A stretch of 64,000 nucleotides of DNA from Peptoanaerobacter stomatis (lineage in GTDB: Bacteria; Bacillota; Clostridia; Peptostreptococcales; Filifactoraceae). Positions within the stretch are counted from its first letter, which is position 1, and the number at the start of each line of letters is the position of its first letter. The position numbers were made by a program, and so were the translations under genes. The notes beneath the pieces are model-generated. The model did not search any database, was not told the origin of the DNA, and saw nothing but the letters and a program-made list of their open reading frames with translations. This document shows positions 1 through 9,061 of the stretch, in pieces. The stretch is from assembly GCF_000238095.2 (NCBI RefSeq), contig NZ_JH815226.1, positions 160,850 to 224,849 of the forward strand, written 5' to 3'.

Positions 1-25
1 CTTTTTAAAGTTGTATATCCTTTTT

Positions 26-721
26 TCAATACCTTTTGTAGTATTTTTCAATCATTTCTATATGTTGTGTCATAACTTTTCTCGCCATCTTCTCATTGTT
101 TTCTTGTATGGCTGATATTATATCCTCGTGATGTTTTGTTATCATAGGTCTATTTTCACCGGCAATTATATTTTCTCTGGTAATCAAGATAAATGATGTC
201 ATTATATGGTTTACTCCTCTTAAAAGATTTGTAAAAAATATATTTTTAGATATTTTCGCAATTTCATAATGAAATTGTCTATCATACTCTGCACTTTCTG
301 TTGGATTTTTCCCATTTTCAATTTTGTCAAAAAGTTTTTTTAATCTTAAAATATCAGATTTATCCGCATTTTTAGCCGCCAATGATACCGTCTCTATTTC
401 TATAGCTCGTCTTAATTGCACTACCTGCTCATAGCTGTGTCCGCTTAGGGAAAATAAAAGTTCTATTGATTCCGACAAATTATCTTCTATGTTGTCATTT
501 ACATAACTGCCATCTCCCCATATGGTTTTAATTACCCCTATCATCTCCAGAGATCTTAACGCTTCTCTTACGGACGCCCTTGAGGCTCCTGTTTTTTCTG
601 CTATTTCTCTTTCTGAAGGCAATCTGTCTCCCGGTCTTAATTCTTTATTCATTATATTTGTCTTTATCTGTTCCATTATCTTGTTAGGAATATTTATATT
701 TTTTATAGGTTTCATTATCAT
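26..721 (-). CDS. GntR/FadR-family regulator of the lactate operon
   Basis: Likely DNA-binding repressor of the upstream lactate genes. The N-terminal third is a GntR winged helix, seen in the run GDRLPSEREIAEKTGASRAS followed by VREALRSLEMIG. The C-terminal part is an FCD ligand-binding domain with the Asp/His metal-site pattern DRQFH, HHEDI and TQHIE. I chose the ATG at 721 because GAGGGTG lies 5 nt before it; an in-frame ATG at 736 has no ribosome site of its own. It is the last gene of the operon, about 280 nt after larA. A GGTC-N-GACC palindrome of the FadR/LldR type at the lctP promoter is its probable target. The effector (lactate?) is inferred. Confidence 0.85.
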   Translation of the reverse strand: MIMKPIKNINIPNKIMEQIKTNIMNKELRPGDRLPSEREIAEKTGASRASVREALRSLEMIGVIKTIWGDGSYVNDNIEDNLSESIELLFSLSGHSYEQVVQLRRAIEIETVSLAAKNADKSDILRLKKLFDKIENGKNPTESAEYDRQFHYEIAKISKNIFFTNLLRGVNHIMTSFILITRENIIAGENRPMITKHHEDIISAIQENNEKMARKVMTQHIEMIEKYYKRY

Positions 722-998
722 GATATGCACCCTCATTTTAAGTTTATAGTATATAACTCTTCATCATAATGTATTTGATTAATTTACATAGTTATTAATA
801 AAAATATAATTATAATTCATTTTTAATCAGTTTTTTATTAATAGCTTAAAGGCTATTAAAAAGGCTTATTTTAATTATCGCTGAAAAAAAAATTAGATTT
901 CAACCACATAGTTCAAATACTACAAGAATAAATTTTTTCAACAGTTGAAAAACAGTCTGCCTTTTAAATAGCCTTTAATTTAATATTCTTTACAATTT

Positions 999-2279
999 TT
1001 ATTTTGCAGATTTTGGATTTACGATCACAGATATTCCTTCAGGAATAACCGCTATTTTTGCATTTTTACCCTTTTTCTCAAGAGCTATTTCTAATGCTTC
1101 CTTGATAGTAGGTACATATTGCATATGCATATCTTCCAATATTTGTTTTGCTGATTCATCTGCTACATACAATACTTCATGTCTTGCCAATATTCTTGCC
1201 AATATTTGACTTTCCCATTGATCAGCTATTGTATCTTCCATCTTCACTTTAAGTATTGTATCTTCGACTTCTTGTGCAGATTTTGCATTTTTAAATGTTT
1301 GGTAGAAGGATTCTCCCCCATGACCATCGTTGCATTTAGATGCTTCGATTATTATTCCGTCAGGTTTTGCACACGCTTCAGCAGCAGTCATACTCTTAAC
1401 TGACTGATATATATTTTGATCTAACGGATATCCTCCATTTGTAGTAATAACAATATCTGCATCAGTACCTTCTACAACTGAAAGACCTTTTACAAATGCA
1501 CAGCCTTCTTCGTGTGCCTTAAACGGATCTCCTGCAAATGCTGCAATAACTTTTTTATCTGCATCTATCGCAACATTCAATATAAATGCAAGTTTAGCCT
1601 CTTTAGCTGCAAATTCCATATCTTTGTGGATTGGATTTCCATCAAGATTTCCTGTTCTTGATTTATCAGATGCTATAAACTTCGCACAGTGATTTCCAAA
1701 AACAGTCTTTTGTGATGCTATTCCGGGAAGTATTGATTTTCTTCCACCTGAAAATCCTGCAAAGAAGTGAGGCTCAATAAAACCTTCCGATACCAATAAG
1801 TCTGCCTCTACAGCTAACTTATTTATAAGCAAATCTCCTCCTGAAGGTAATTTTCCAAGATATACCATATCTTCATCATTTTGCGATTTATGGATTACAA
1901 ATTTCTCACTTTTTACTATATCTTCTCCATATTTGTCTATCATTTCTTCTTTTGTTGTTTCTCTATGGAATCCTGTAGCAATAAGTATAGTTATATCACA
2001 AGTCGGATTATTTTTTCTAATCTCCTTTAAATATAAAGGCAAAGTAACTTTACTTGGTACAGGTCTTGTATGGTCAGAAGTTATAATAACTATATTTTTC
2101 TTTCCTACAGCCAATTCTGACACTCTCTTACTACCTATAGGATTTTCTAAAGCTTCTTGTACAAGCTCTTCTTGTGATTTGGTAGGTACATATTCTGTAG
2201 CTTTTGATTCCAATACGTCAGTAGAATCAGGCAACTCTACCTCAATTTTTTCTTTTCCAAAAGGAAATTTTATTAACAT
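999..2279 (-). CDS. larA: Lactate racemase LarA (nickel-pincer enzyme)
   Basis: Interconverts D- and L-lactate, so both isomers can feed the D-lactate dehydrogenase of the operon. The 426-residue protein has the LarA/DUF2088 length. Residues D69, R72, H105, H171, K181 and H197 fit the positions known in Lactobacillus plantarum LarA (D72, R75, H108, H174, K184, H200) with a constant shift of three. K181, in GFSGGRKSILPG, would carry the nickel-pincer cofactor. The maturation genes larB, larC and larE are not in the window and must lie elsewhere if the enzyme is active. AAGGAGA lies 8 nt before the ATG. Some LarA-like proteins act on other 2-hydroxyacids, but the context favours lactate. Confidence 0.9.
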   Translation of the reverse strand: MLIKFPFGKEKIEVELPDSTDVLESKATEYVPTKSQEELVQEALENPIGSKRVSELAVGKKNIVIITSDHTRPVPSKVTLPLYLKEIRKNNPTCDITILIATGFHRETTKEEMIDKYGEDIVKSEKFVIHKSQNDEDMVYLGKLPSGGDLLINKLAVEADLLVSEGFIEPHFFAGFSGGRKSILPGIASQKTVFGNHCAKFIASDKSRTGNLDGNPIHKDMEFAAKEAKLAFILNVAIDADKKVIAAFAGDPFKAHEEGCAFVKGLSVVEGTDADIVITTNGGYPLDQNIYQSVKSMTAAEACAKPDGIIIEASKCNDGHGGESFYQTFKNAKSAQEVEDTILKVKMEDTIADQWESQILARILARHEVLYVADESAKQILEDMHMQYVPTIKEALEIALEKKGKNAKIAVIPEGISVIVNPKSAK

Positions 2280-2357
2280 ACTGTATCTCTCCTTTAAACT
2301 AAGGATATTTACTAAAAAGTTATCTCAATTATTAATAATTTAATTAATACTGAAAAA

Positions 2358-3332
2358 TTATTTTACTTTTTTTATTTCTTCCATAAAAAGCGGTATTACT
2401 GCCATAGCATCGCCTACTATACCTACATCTGCAACTTCAAATATAGGTGCATCTTCATCTTTATTAATTGCTACTATATAGTCTGAACCTAATATTCCTG
2501 ATAAGTGTTGCACTGCTCCTGATACACCGCAACCTATATAAAGTTTAGGTGCAACTATTTTTCCTGATTGTCCAACTTGTTGTGTTCTTGCAACTAATCC
2601 GCTTTCAGTTACAGGTCTTGTAGCTCCTATTGCTCCGCCTAATTGTTTTGCTAAGTCTTCTACTAATTTATATCCTTCAGGTGTACCCATACCTCTACCA
2701 CAAGCCACAATTATCTCAGCTTCTTCAAGATTTACACTCTCAGATATTTCAGTTACGCTTTCTTTTATGATTGTCAATAAATCTTTTATTTGTTCACTAC
2801 AATCCTCTTTTATAATTTCCACATTATCAACCGGCGATAATACTTTTTTAAACGCCCCGCTACTAAGAAGGGCAAATTTTGTAGTATCTGAATTTATAGA
2901 AGCATCTCTTAAAACCGCTCCACCATATAAAGCTATAGTAAATTCAAAATCATCTTGCATTTTTATATCAGATACATTGGATAAACTTACCATATCCAGC
3001 TTTGAAGATGCATATGCAGTTACATCTTTTGCAACCGGTGTAGTTCCTGCTAAAAACAATTTTGGAGAATATTCTTTAACCAATTTAACTACAATTTCTC
3101 CATATGATTTTATATTGTATTGCTCAACATCCGCTTCTATTATTTTATTTGCACCATAATCTTTACATATCTTTTCAGTATTTTCATCAAATTTTCCTAT
3201 CAAAACTGCTATGACATCAAGATTATTTTCTTTTCCAAGCTCTACTCCTTTTGATAATGCTTCTAATGACGCATTTATAGGAGTATTTTCATCACATTGT
3301 ATATATACCATCAAATTATTTGTATTAGACAT
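2358..3332 (-). CDS. etfA: Electron transfer flavoprotein subunit alpha
   Basis: FAD-binding alpha subunit of the Etf that links the operon's dehydrogenases to NAD(H) or ferredoxin. The 324 residues have an N-terminal alpha/beta domain and a C-terminal FAD domain with GRGMGTPEGY, GATRPVTESGLV, QVGQSGKIVAPKLYIGCGVS and INKDEDAPIFEVADVGIVGD. The protein starts directly in the alpha/beta domain. It lacks the N-terminal ferredoxin-like [4Fe-4S] extension known from EtfA of the A. woodii lactate dehydrogenase complex. AGGAGG precedes the ATG, and the gap to etfB is 9 nt, so the two are co-translated. Confidence 0.93.
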   Translation of the reverse strand: MSNTNNLMVYIQCDENTPINASLEALSKGVELGKENNLDVIAVLIGKFDENTEKICKDYGANKIIEADVEQYNIKSYGEIVVKLVKEYSPKLFLAGTTPVAKDVTAYASSKLDMVSLSNVSDIKMQDDFEFTIALYGGAVLRDASINSDTTKFALLSSGAFKKVLSPVDNVEIIKEDCSEQIKDLLTIIKESVTEISESVNLEEAEIIVACGRGMGTPEGYKLVEDLAKQLGGAIGATRPVTESGLVARTQQVGQSGKIVAPKLYIGCGVSGAVQHLSGILGSDYIVAINKDEDAPIFEVADVGIVGDAMAVIPLFMEEIKKVK

Positions 3333-3341
3333 ATAAACCTC

Positions 3342-4121
3342 CTATAATACCTTTGCATCACTCATCAAAGAAATAGCTTGAGCTACTGCTTCTTCAGGTG
3401 TTTTACCTACAATTTTCACTCCGGCTTGTCTTTTAGGGCGTGAGTATGTTTTTTTAACAACTATCTTACTGTCATCAAGTGATATGTCTGATATTTCATC
3501 TATTACTTTTTTTCTGGCTGCCATTTTATTTTTTACAGTAGCATACCTTGGATCGTAAGGAGGTTTGCTAACTGTAACAACACATGGAGAAACGCCTTCT
3601 ATCATATCATATCCCATTTCTGTTTCGTGTTTTCCTACAACTTTTCCATCTACATAGTCTATATCGACAAGGTCTGTTATAACTCCCATATTCATAGCAT
3701 TGGCAAGCATAACTCCAACTTGACCTGCTGTATAGTCTGTAGTTTCTTTACCGCAAAATATTATGTCAAATTTATTGCCTATTTTTTCTTCTATTTTCTT
3801 TATTCCTTGTGCAAGTGCATTTGCTATTGAATATGAATCTGAATCTTGATATTTATCATTTAAAATTACAGTAGCCTCATCTCCACCTACAGCCAAACCG
3901 TTTTTCAACGCATTTTTAGAAGCATCTGTACCTATAGATAAAAGCGTAATATGTGTGTCACCTATTTTTTCTTTAAGTCTTGTAGCCATTTCAAGTGCAT
4001 AAGTATCAAACGCATTTTCTACTTTTTCCACATTTTCAGGCAAGAATTTATTAGATGTCTCATCATACCCAATCTCTACAGAATCATCAAATACCTGTTT
4101 TATACAAACTAATATATTCAT
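3342..4121 (-). CDS. etfB: Electron transfer flavoprotein subunit beta
   Basis: Beta subunit (259 residues) of the Etf pair, starting MNILVCIKQVFD as usual for the family. The nucleotide-binding loop reads CGKETTDYTAGQVG where classical bifurcating EtfB proteins have a GxxxxDGDTAxVGP-type loop. Whether it binds FAD (bifurcating type) or AMP cannot be settled by eye. The ATG at 4121 has no Shine-Dalgarno sequence. An 8-codon open frame (4126-4152) with AAGGAG in front ends 4 nt before it, which suggests translational coupling. A 363-nt gap with a strong stem-loop separates etfB from the preceding gene. Confidence 0.92.
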   Translation of the reverse strand: MNILVCIKQVFDDSVEIGYDETSNKFLPENVEKVENAFDTYALEMATRLKEKIGDTHITLLSIGTDASKNALKNGLAVGGDEATVILNDKYQDSDSYSIANALAQGIKKIEEKIGNKFDIIFCGKETTDYTAGQVGVMLANAMNMGVITDLVDIDYVDGKVVGKHETEMGYDMIEGVSPCVVTVSKPPYDPRYATVKNKMAARKKVIDEISDISLDDSKIVVKKTYSRPKRQAGVKIVGKTPEEAVAQAISLMSDAKVL

Positions 4122-4125
4122 CTGT

Positions 4126-4152
4126 TCATTGTATGATACTTTGAAATACCAT
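4126..4152 (-). other. Possible 8-codon leader ORF before etfB
   Basis: AAGGAG-AGT-ATG begins a frame reading MVFQSIIQ, which stops 4 nt before the etfB ATG. EtfB itself has no visible ribosome site. Reinitiation after this short frame would explain how etfB is translated. The spacing of 3 nt from AAGGAG to ATG is short, so this is tentative. Confidence 0.35.
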
Positions 4153-4265
4153 ACTCTCCTTTCTTTTAAGTAATTATTTTAGATTGATCGTAATTAAAAA
4201 AACTGTTCTAATCATTATAATAAAACAATATTTTATTTTTTTCAACATAAATAAACTATATATTT

Positions 4266-4301
4266 TTTGAGAGTGCGGATAAAAATATCTACACTCTCAA
4301 A
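4266..4301 (-). other. Strong stem-loop without U-tract in the acd-etfB gap
   Basis: TTTGAGAGTG (4266-4275) pairs with CACTCTCAAA (4292-4301), and GGATA/TATCT extends the stem inward after one mismatch. Neither strand has a run of T after the stem, so it does not look like an intrinsic terminator. It may be an mRNA-stabilising or processing hairpin between the two halves of the operon. Confidence 0.55.
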
Positions 4302-4484
4302 TTGTATATGCCTTAAAATCTCCATATGAATTATCTTCACTTTATAAAAAATACGTAAATAAATCATCTACAAGGGCTATTATTTTTTAAGCAAAAATCA
4401 TCCATACGTCTGTCTTAAAACATAATCAAACAAAACCAATTTGATTAAATAATATTTGAATTATATTTTAATTTTTTTAAATCT

Positions 4485-5618
4485 CTATGCTATTATATTG
4501 TTACCTACTACTATTCTTAATATTTCATTTGTTCCTTCAAATATTTGGAATATTTTTGCATCTCTTAAAAGTTTTTCTACAGGATATTCCCTTGAATAAC
4601 CGTATCCGCCAAATGATTGTATAGCTTCACTTGCTACTTGCATTGCTATATCTGACGCATAGCATTTTGCTATTGCTGATTCCATGCTGAACGGCAATCC
4701 CATATCCATTTTTGTAAGCGCATGCGCTACCATTTGACGAGCTGTTTCAATTTTTATTTCCATGTCTGCAATTTTGAAATGTATAGCTTGATTTTTGATT
4801 ATAGGTTTTCCAAATTGTTTTCTTTCTTTTGTGTAAGCTATTGCTTCCTCCATAGCTCTTTGAGCTATACCTGTAGCTACACAACCCATCCAAGTTCTTG
4901 CTTGATCCAATGTTTGCATTGCAATTTTAAATCCTTTGCCTTCTTGTCCTATTAAGTTTGATGCAGGTATTTTACAATCTTCAAATACTACATCACAAGT
5001 ATTTGAACCTCTTATACCCATTTTATCTTCATGGTGACCTGTGCTTAATCCGGGTGTTCCTTTTTCTACCAAGAACATTGATATTCCTTTTAAGCCGGCT
5101 TCTTTGTCTGTCATAGCTGTAACACAATAAAAATCAGCCATTTCCCCATTCGTTATGAAGCATTTTCTACCGTTTAATACATAATAATCTCCGTCTTTTA
5201 CTGCTGTTGTTTTTCCTGAACCTGCATCAGAACCTGCTCCCGGTTCGGTAAGTGCAAACGCAGCAAATCCGCCGTTTAATATTATATCACAAACTTTTTT
5301 CTTTTGCTCTTCGTTTCCTGCAATAAGCACAGGTTTCATTCCCAATCCGCTTGCTGATATAGTTGTTGCAAAACCTGCGTCAGCTTTTGCCATTTCTTCC
5401 ATAAGTGCCGCAATATCTACTCTTGATAAACCTATTCCACCATATTCTTCCGGTACTTCAAGCGCTGTATATCCTTGTTCTATAGCCTTGTCATATATTT
5501 CTTTTGGCCATTCGCCTGTTTTATCATATTCTTTCGCTTGTTCTCTTACCTCGTTATCACAGAATTTTTTAATATCTTTCAATAAATCTTTCGCTTCATC
5601 AGAAATAATATATGCCAT
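4485..5618 (-). CDS. Acyl-CoA dehydrogenase, short-chain/butyryl-CoA type
   Basis: FAD-dependent acyl-CoA dehydrogenase, about 377 residues. Visible family marks are ALTEPGAGSDAGS, the CFITNG strand, KMGIRGSNTCDVVFEDC, RKQFGKP, QSFGGYGYSREYPVEKLLRDAK and IFEGTNEILR, with the catalytic Glu in the last motif. I chose the ATG at 5618, 8 nt after GGAGG, over the one at 5624, which is only 2 nt away. It sits between the lactate dehydrogenase and etfBA, so it probably shares this Etf. Substrate is unknown; butyryl-, crotonyl- or acryloyl-CoA are options. No CoA-transferase or lactoyl-CoA dehydratase is nearby. This gene is not part of the A. woodii lct operon. Confidence 0.9.
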   Translation of the reverse strand: MAYIISDEAKDLLKDIKKFCDNEVREQAKEYDKTGEWPKEIYDKAIEQGYTALEVPEEYGGIGLSRVDIAALMEEMAKADAGFATTISASGLGMKPVLIAGNEEQKKKVCDIILNGGFAAFALTEPGAGSDAGSGKTTAVKDGDYYVLNGRKCFITNGEMADFYCVTAMTDKEAGLKGISMFLVEKGTPGLSTGHHEDKMGIRGSNTCDVVFEDCKIPASNLIGQEGKGFKIAMQTLDQARTWMGCVATGIAQRAMEEAIAYTKERKQFGKPIIKNQAIHFKIADMEIKIETARQMVAHALTKMDMGLPFSMESAIAKCYASDIAMQVASEAIQSFGGYGYSREYPVEKLLRDAKIFQIFEGTNEILRIVVGNNIIA

Positions 5619-5700
5619 GATCATAACCTCCTAATTTTTAACTTTGTAAAATTTATATTAAAACAATTATTCAATTAGTTTATAAACCACACTCAACTTT

Positions 5701-7131
5701 TTAATTAACTTTGTAGCAAACTTTTCCTGGATTAAGTATCATCTTAGGATCAAATGTTTCTTTTATTCCCTTCATCAATCTCATTTGCACTTCACCTGAG
5801 AAGCTTGCCAAATAATCACGTTTACCAAATCCTATACCATGCTCTCCTGATATAAGTCCGCCCATTTCAGCAGCCTTATTATAAGCATAATCGAAAAACT
5901 CAGCTACTTGTTTCTTAAATTCATCAAGTTGCATATCATTTGAACAAGTATAAATGTGTAGGTTTCCATCTCCTGCATGGCCGAAGCTTTTAACTGTAAA
6001 ATCGTATTTTTCACCGATTTCATATACATATTTTAAATAGTTAGCTATTTGATTAACAGGAACTACGACATCACACTCATCAAGTAATTCAGTTTCAGCT
6101 TCTATTGCTTCAAGGAATGTACTTCTTGCTGCCCAAGCATCTTTTTTCTTAGTTGGTGTATCAGCCACCAAAACATCTACTGCTCCGGCTTCCAATACGA
6201 CTTCAGCTGCTCTTTCTGTAACTTCTTCTAATTGAGCCATATCTTCACCGTCAAAAGTAAGTAGAAGATATGCACCTATATCTACTCCTTCAACCTCTTT
6301 CGGATATACCGCTCTTCCTATATATCTCTCAGATGCAAGCACTATTTCTTTTTCCATAAATTCTACAGCTTGAGGATTCAAGTGATTCAAGAATATTTGT
6401 GGAACAGTTGCTATACAGTCATCCAAATTTTCAAACGGAACTATAAGACTTATAGTTTCTTTTGGTGCAGGGATCAATTTAAGAGTCAACTCTGTTATTA
6501 TTCCAAGAGTTCCTTCTGAACCTACCATAAGATTTATAAGACTGTAACCTGTACTTGTCTTTGAAACTGTAGCACCTAATTTTATGATTTCACCTGTAGG
6601 CAATACAACTGTCATAGCTCTAACATAATCTCTTGTAGTACCGTATTTTACAGCTCTCATTCCACCTGCATTTGTAGCCACGTTTCCACCTAAAGTTGCA
6701 AATTTTTCACCCGGATCAGGCGGATATAAAAGTCCTTGCTTTAAAGCATCCTCTGCCAAATCATTTAAAAGAACTCCCGGTTCAACTTTCACAACAAAAT
6801 TCTCTTTATCATATTCAAGAATTTTATTCATCTTAGTCATATCGAGCATAACACCGCCATACATAGCAACAGCTGCTCCTGTTAAACCCGTGCCGGCTCC
6901 TCTTGGTATAATAACTATATTGTTGTCATAACATATTTTAACTATCTTAGCTATATCTTCTGTATTAGTTGCTTCTATAAGTACGTCAGGATATCCATTA
7001 CCATAAATAGGCATTTCATCGTGTGAATAATCTTCATTTATATCATCCGCTGTATGTACCTTACCGGGTACGATTTTTTTAAACTCCTCTATAATTTCCG
7101 GAGTCACCTTATTGTATTTAGTTTCGCTCAT
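5701..7131 (-). CDS. FAD-linked D-lactate dehydrogenase (LctD/GlcD family)
   Basis: Oxidises D-lactate (possibly glycolate) to pyruvate with FAD and hands electrons to Etf. Of 476 residues, the N-terminal half is a PCMH-type FAD domain with PRGAGTGLTGAAV, PPDPGEKFATLGGNVATNAG and VGSEGTLGIITELTL. The C-terminal half is the FAD-linked oxidase cap with KSFGHAGDGNLHIYTC and SGEHGIGFGKRDYL. There is no Fe-S cluster motif, so the acceptor should be a flavoprotein, in line with etfBA downstream. AGGAGGG precedes the ATG. It lies between lctP (141 nt upstream) and the acyl-CoA dehydrogenase gene (82 nt downstream). Confidence 0.92.
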   Translation of the reverse strand: MSETKYNKVTPEIIEEFKKIVPGKVHTADDINEDYSHDEMPIYGNGYPDVLIEATNTEDIAKIVKICYDNNIVIIPRGAGTGLTGAAVAMYGGVMLDMTKMNKILEYDKENFVVKVEPGVLLNDLAEDALKQGLLYPPDPGEKFATLGGNVATNAGGMRAVKYGTTRDYVRAMTVVLPTGEIIKLGATVSKTSTGYSLINLMVGSEGTLGIITELTLKLIPAPKETISLIVPFENLDDCIATVPQIFLNHLNPQAVEFMEKEIVLASERYIGRAVYPKEVEGVDIGAYLLLTFDGEDMAQLEEVTERAAEVVLEAGAVDVLVADTPTKKKDAWAARSTFLEAIEAETELLDECDVVVPVNQIANYLKYVYEIGEKYDFTVKSFGHAGDGNLHIYTCSNDMQLDEFKKQVAEFFDYAYNKAAEMGGLISGEHGIGFGKRDYLASFSGEVQMRLMKGIKETFDPKMILNPGKVCYKVN

Positions 7132-7272
7132 TTTACCCTCCTACATTTTTTATTTTTTTAATAACAATACTATATTATATTGCAACAAAATATTTAAAAA
7201 ATATTGTGCAAAAATTATAGACAATGATTTAAATTTAAAGCTCTGATTATTTATGTCGAAATCAAGTTTTTC

Positions 7273-8820
7273 TTATATAAACAAGTTTGCTCCAAAAAAG
7301 ACAACCAATCCATATATAACAGCAAATATCACAAAATATTTAACTACTCCGTTTAATATTTTACTTTCTTCACCTACTATATTGGCAGCTGCAGTTGCTA
7401 CTGCTATACTTTGAGGAGAAACTATCTTTCCTGCTGTAGAACCTAATGTATTTGCAGCAACTAACCATGTCGGATTCATACCGAGCGTCTGAGCTGTTGA
7501 ATACTGCAATTTTGAAAACAACACACTGCTTGATGTTGAACTTCCTGTAACAAAAGTACCTATTGCACCTATAAGCGGAGCAATAAGCGGATAGAAATTA
7601 CCTGTTGTTGCAACCATAAAGTTTGCAATATCTTGTGTCATTCCTGAATATCCCATTATTTTAGCTGTTGAAATTACTGCAACTATAGTTATTATAGTCT
7701 TTTCCATCTGTTTTACTGAAGAAAACAATATACCGAATATTTCTCCTAAAGAACATTTTTGAATCAAACCGCCTAATATCCCTGCTAATATTATAAGTAC
7801 TCCCGGAGTAATAAGCCAAGAAAATTCATATGGTTTCGCTCCTTCTCCTGAATAAATTTGAACTGCAGTTTTTACAACTGCAAGAGGTCCTCTTATTGCA
7901 GGGAATAATGAAGATGTTATAACCAAGAATAATAAAACGAATATAAATGGACTGCAAGCCACAAGTCCTTTATTTAAATCTATGCTCTCATTAGATTTCT
8001 CTGAAGGTAAATCAAAATCACTTTGTTTATCTCCTATAAATATCTTGGCACAACCGATTGTAACCCCCATACAAAAAACAGAACCTATTATAGATGGAAG
8101 CTCCGGTCCAATAAATCTGGCTGTAAAATATTGTGGAACAAAGAAACTGAAGCCTGATATAAGTGTTGTAAGAAAGACTCCTTTGAATGATTCTCCAATA
8201 CCTTTTCCATTTTGTTTTCCAATCATAGCGACTAAAAAAAACGGAACCAGTATACTCATAATACCTGATTGTAACACTATACTTGTACCTGTCATTATAG
8301 GATCAAGTTCAGTTACTTTTATTGCAGTAACTGTCGGAATACCTATTGAGCCGAATGCGACGGGTGTAGTATTTGCAACCAAACATATTATAGCGGCAAA
8401 TAAAGGTTCAAACCCGACAGCCACAAGTATACCCGCCGGAATTGCAACAGCTGTTCCGAAACCTGCCATGCCCTCCATAAATCCGCCAAAGCCCCATGCT
8501 ATTATAAGGGCAAGAATACGTTTGTCTTTAGATACGGAAACAAGCATTTGCTTGATTACTTCCATATACTTAGTATGTACAACAAGATTGTAGACAAATA
8601 TGGCTGCAATAATTACAAGACATATAGGCCACAACGCCATAGCAGCTCCTTCAAGAAAACCTGTAAATACATCTTTTGCAGGTTGTTTCCATATGAAAAG
8701 TGCCTCTAAAGCTGCAATTATCAAGGCAATCGGACAGGCCTTAAAACCAGGCATTTTAAAATAGCTCAGCACAATTATCAAAAATATTATTGGTAATAAT
8801 GCCAAAATAAAATTTAACAC
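7273..8820 (-). CDS. lctP: L-lactate permease, LctP family
   Basis: Integral membrane lactate importer of 515 residues, first gene of the operon. Many hydrophobic segments are visible, and the family motif area reads GFGGFMEGMAGFGTAVAIPAGILVAVGF, quoted here in parts: GGFMEGMAGFGTAVAIP and the later GTFVTGSSTSSSVLFSKLQ. It starts with GTG; GGAGGTGA lies a few nt upstream. A sigma-A-like promoter and a GntR-type operator directly precede it, so it is probably induced by lactate. It could also carry glycolate, as family members do. Confidence 0.93.
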   Translation of the reverse strand: MLNFILALLPIIFLIIVLSYFKMPGFKACPIALIIAALEALFIWKQPAKDVFTGFLEGAAMALWPICLVIIAAIFVYNLVVHTKYMEVIKQMLVSVSKDKRILALIIAWGFGGFMEGMAGFGTAVAIPAGILVAVGFEPLFAAIICLVANTTPVAFGSIGIPTVTAIKVTELDPIMTGTSIVLQSGIMSILVPFFLVAMIGKQNGKGIGESFKGVFLTTLISGFSFFVPQYFTARFIGPELPSIIGSVFCMGVTIGCAKIFIGDKQSDFDLPSEKSNESIDLNKGLVACSPFIFVLLFLVITSSLFPAIRGPLAVVKTAVQIYSGEGAKPYEFSWLITPGVLIILAGILGGLIQKCSLGEIFGILFSSVKQMEKTIITIVAVISTAKIMGYSGMTQDIANFMVATTGNFYPLIAPLIGAIGTFVTGSSTSSSVLFSKLQYSTAQTLGMNPTWLVAANTLGSTAGKIVSPQSIAVATAAANIVGEESKILNGVVKYFVIFAVIYGLVVFFGANLFI

Positions 8821-8847
8821 AAAATCACCTCCATTAATAATTGGTTA

Positions 8848-8860
8848 CAGGTCAGACCAG
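8848..8860 (-). promoter_or_regulatory. GntR/FadR-type operator at the lctP start point
   Basis: CAGGTCAGACCAG contains the perfect inverted repeat GGTC-A-GACC. This is the TGGTC-N-GACCA type of site known for FadR and LldR. It begins about 8 nt after the proposed -10, so a bound repressor would cover the start point. The GntR regulator at 26-721 is the obvious candidate. No second copy is visible in the other gaps of the operon. Confidence 0.7.
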
Positions 8861-8868
8861 ATACTTAT

Positions 8869-8897
8869 ATTTAAAACTTTATTTTTATTTTTGTCAA
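8869..8897 (-). promoter_or_regulatory. Promoter of the lactate operon
   Basis: On the minus strand TTGACA (8897-8892) is followed after 17 nt by TTAAAT (8874-8869). The -35 is perfect and the -10 matches four of six bases. It lies about 50 nt before the GTG start of lctP with the operator in between. The rest of the 8821-9148 gap holds only the nadE terminator. Confidence 0.6.
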
Positions 8898-9061
8898 CTA
8901 TAGATATTTTTTTCACAACACTTTATATTAAAAATACTTTTTCTCATCTTATTCTTTTATTTATTTATAATATATTTAGTCAATAAATAATTTTTATATT
9001 TTTTATTTTTTATAGATAAACGATATTTATTGTTAAAAATATAACTTTTAAAAATAAAAAA

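Noticed and set aside
841-862. TTAATAGC/GCTATTAA hairpin between larA and the GntR gene as a terminator
   Set aside because: A short stem with no T-run on the minus strand; the following gene can still be read through.
932-950. TTTTTCA...TGAAAAA palindrome after larA
   Set aside because: A/T-only stem with a 5-nt loop; too weak to call in such AT-rich DNA.
7982-8593. Plus-strand 203-codon frame opposite lctP
   Set aside because: Proline/isoleucine-rich antisense translation of a membrane protein gene, without ribosome site.
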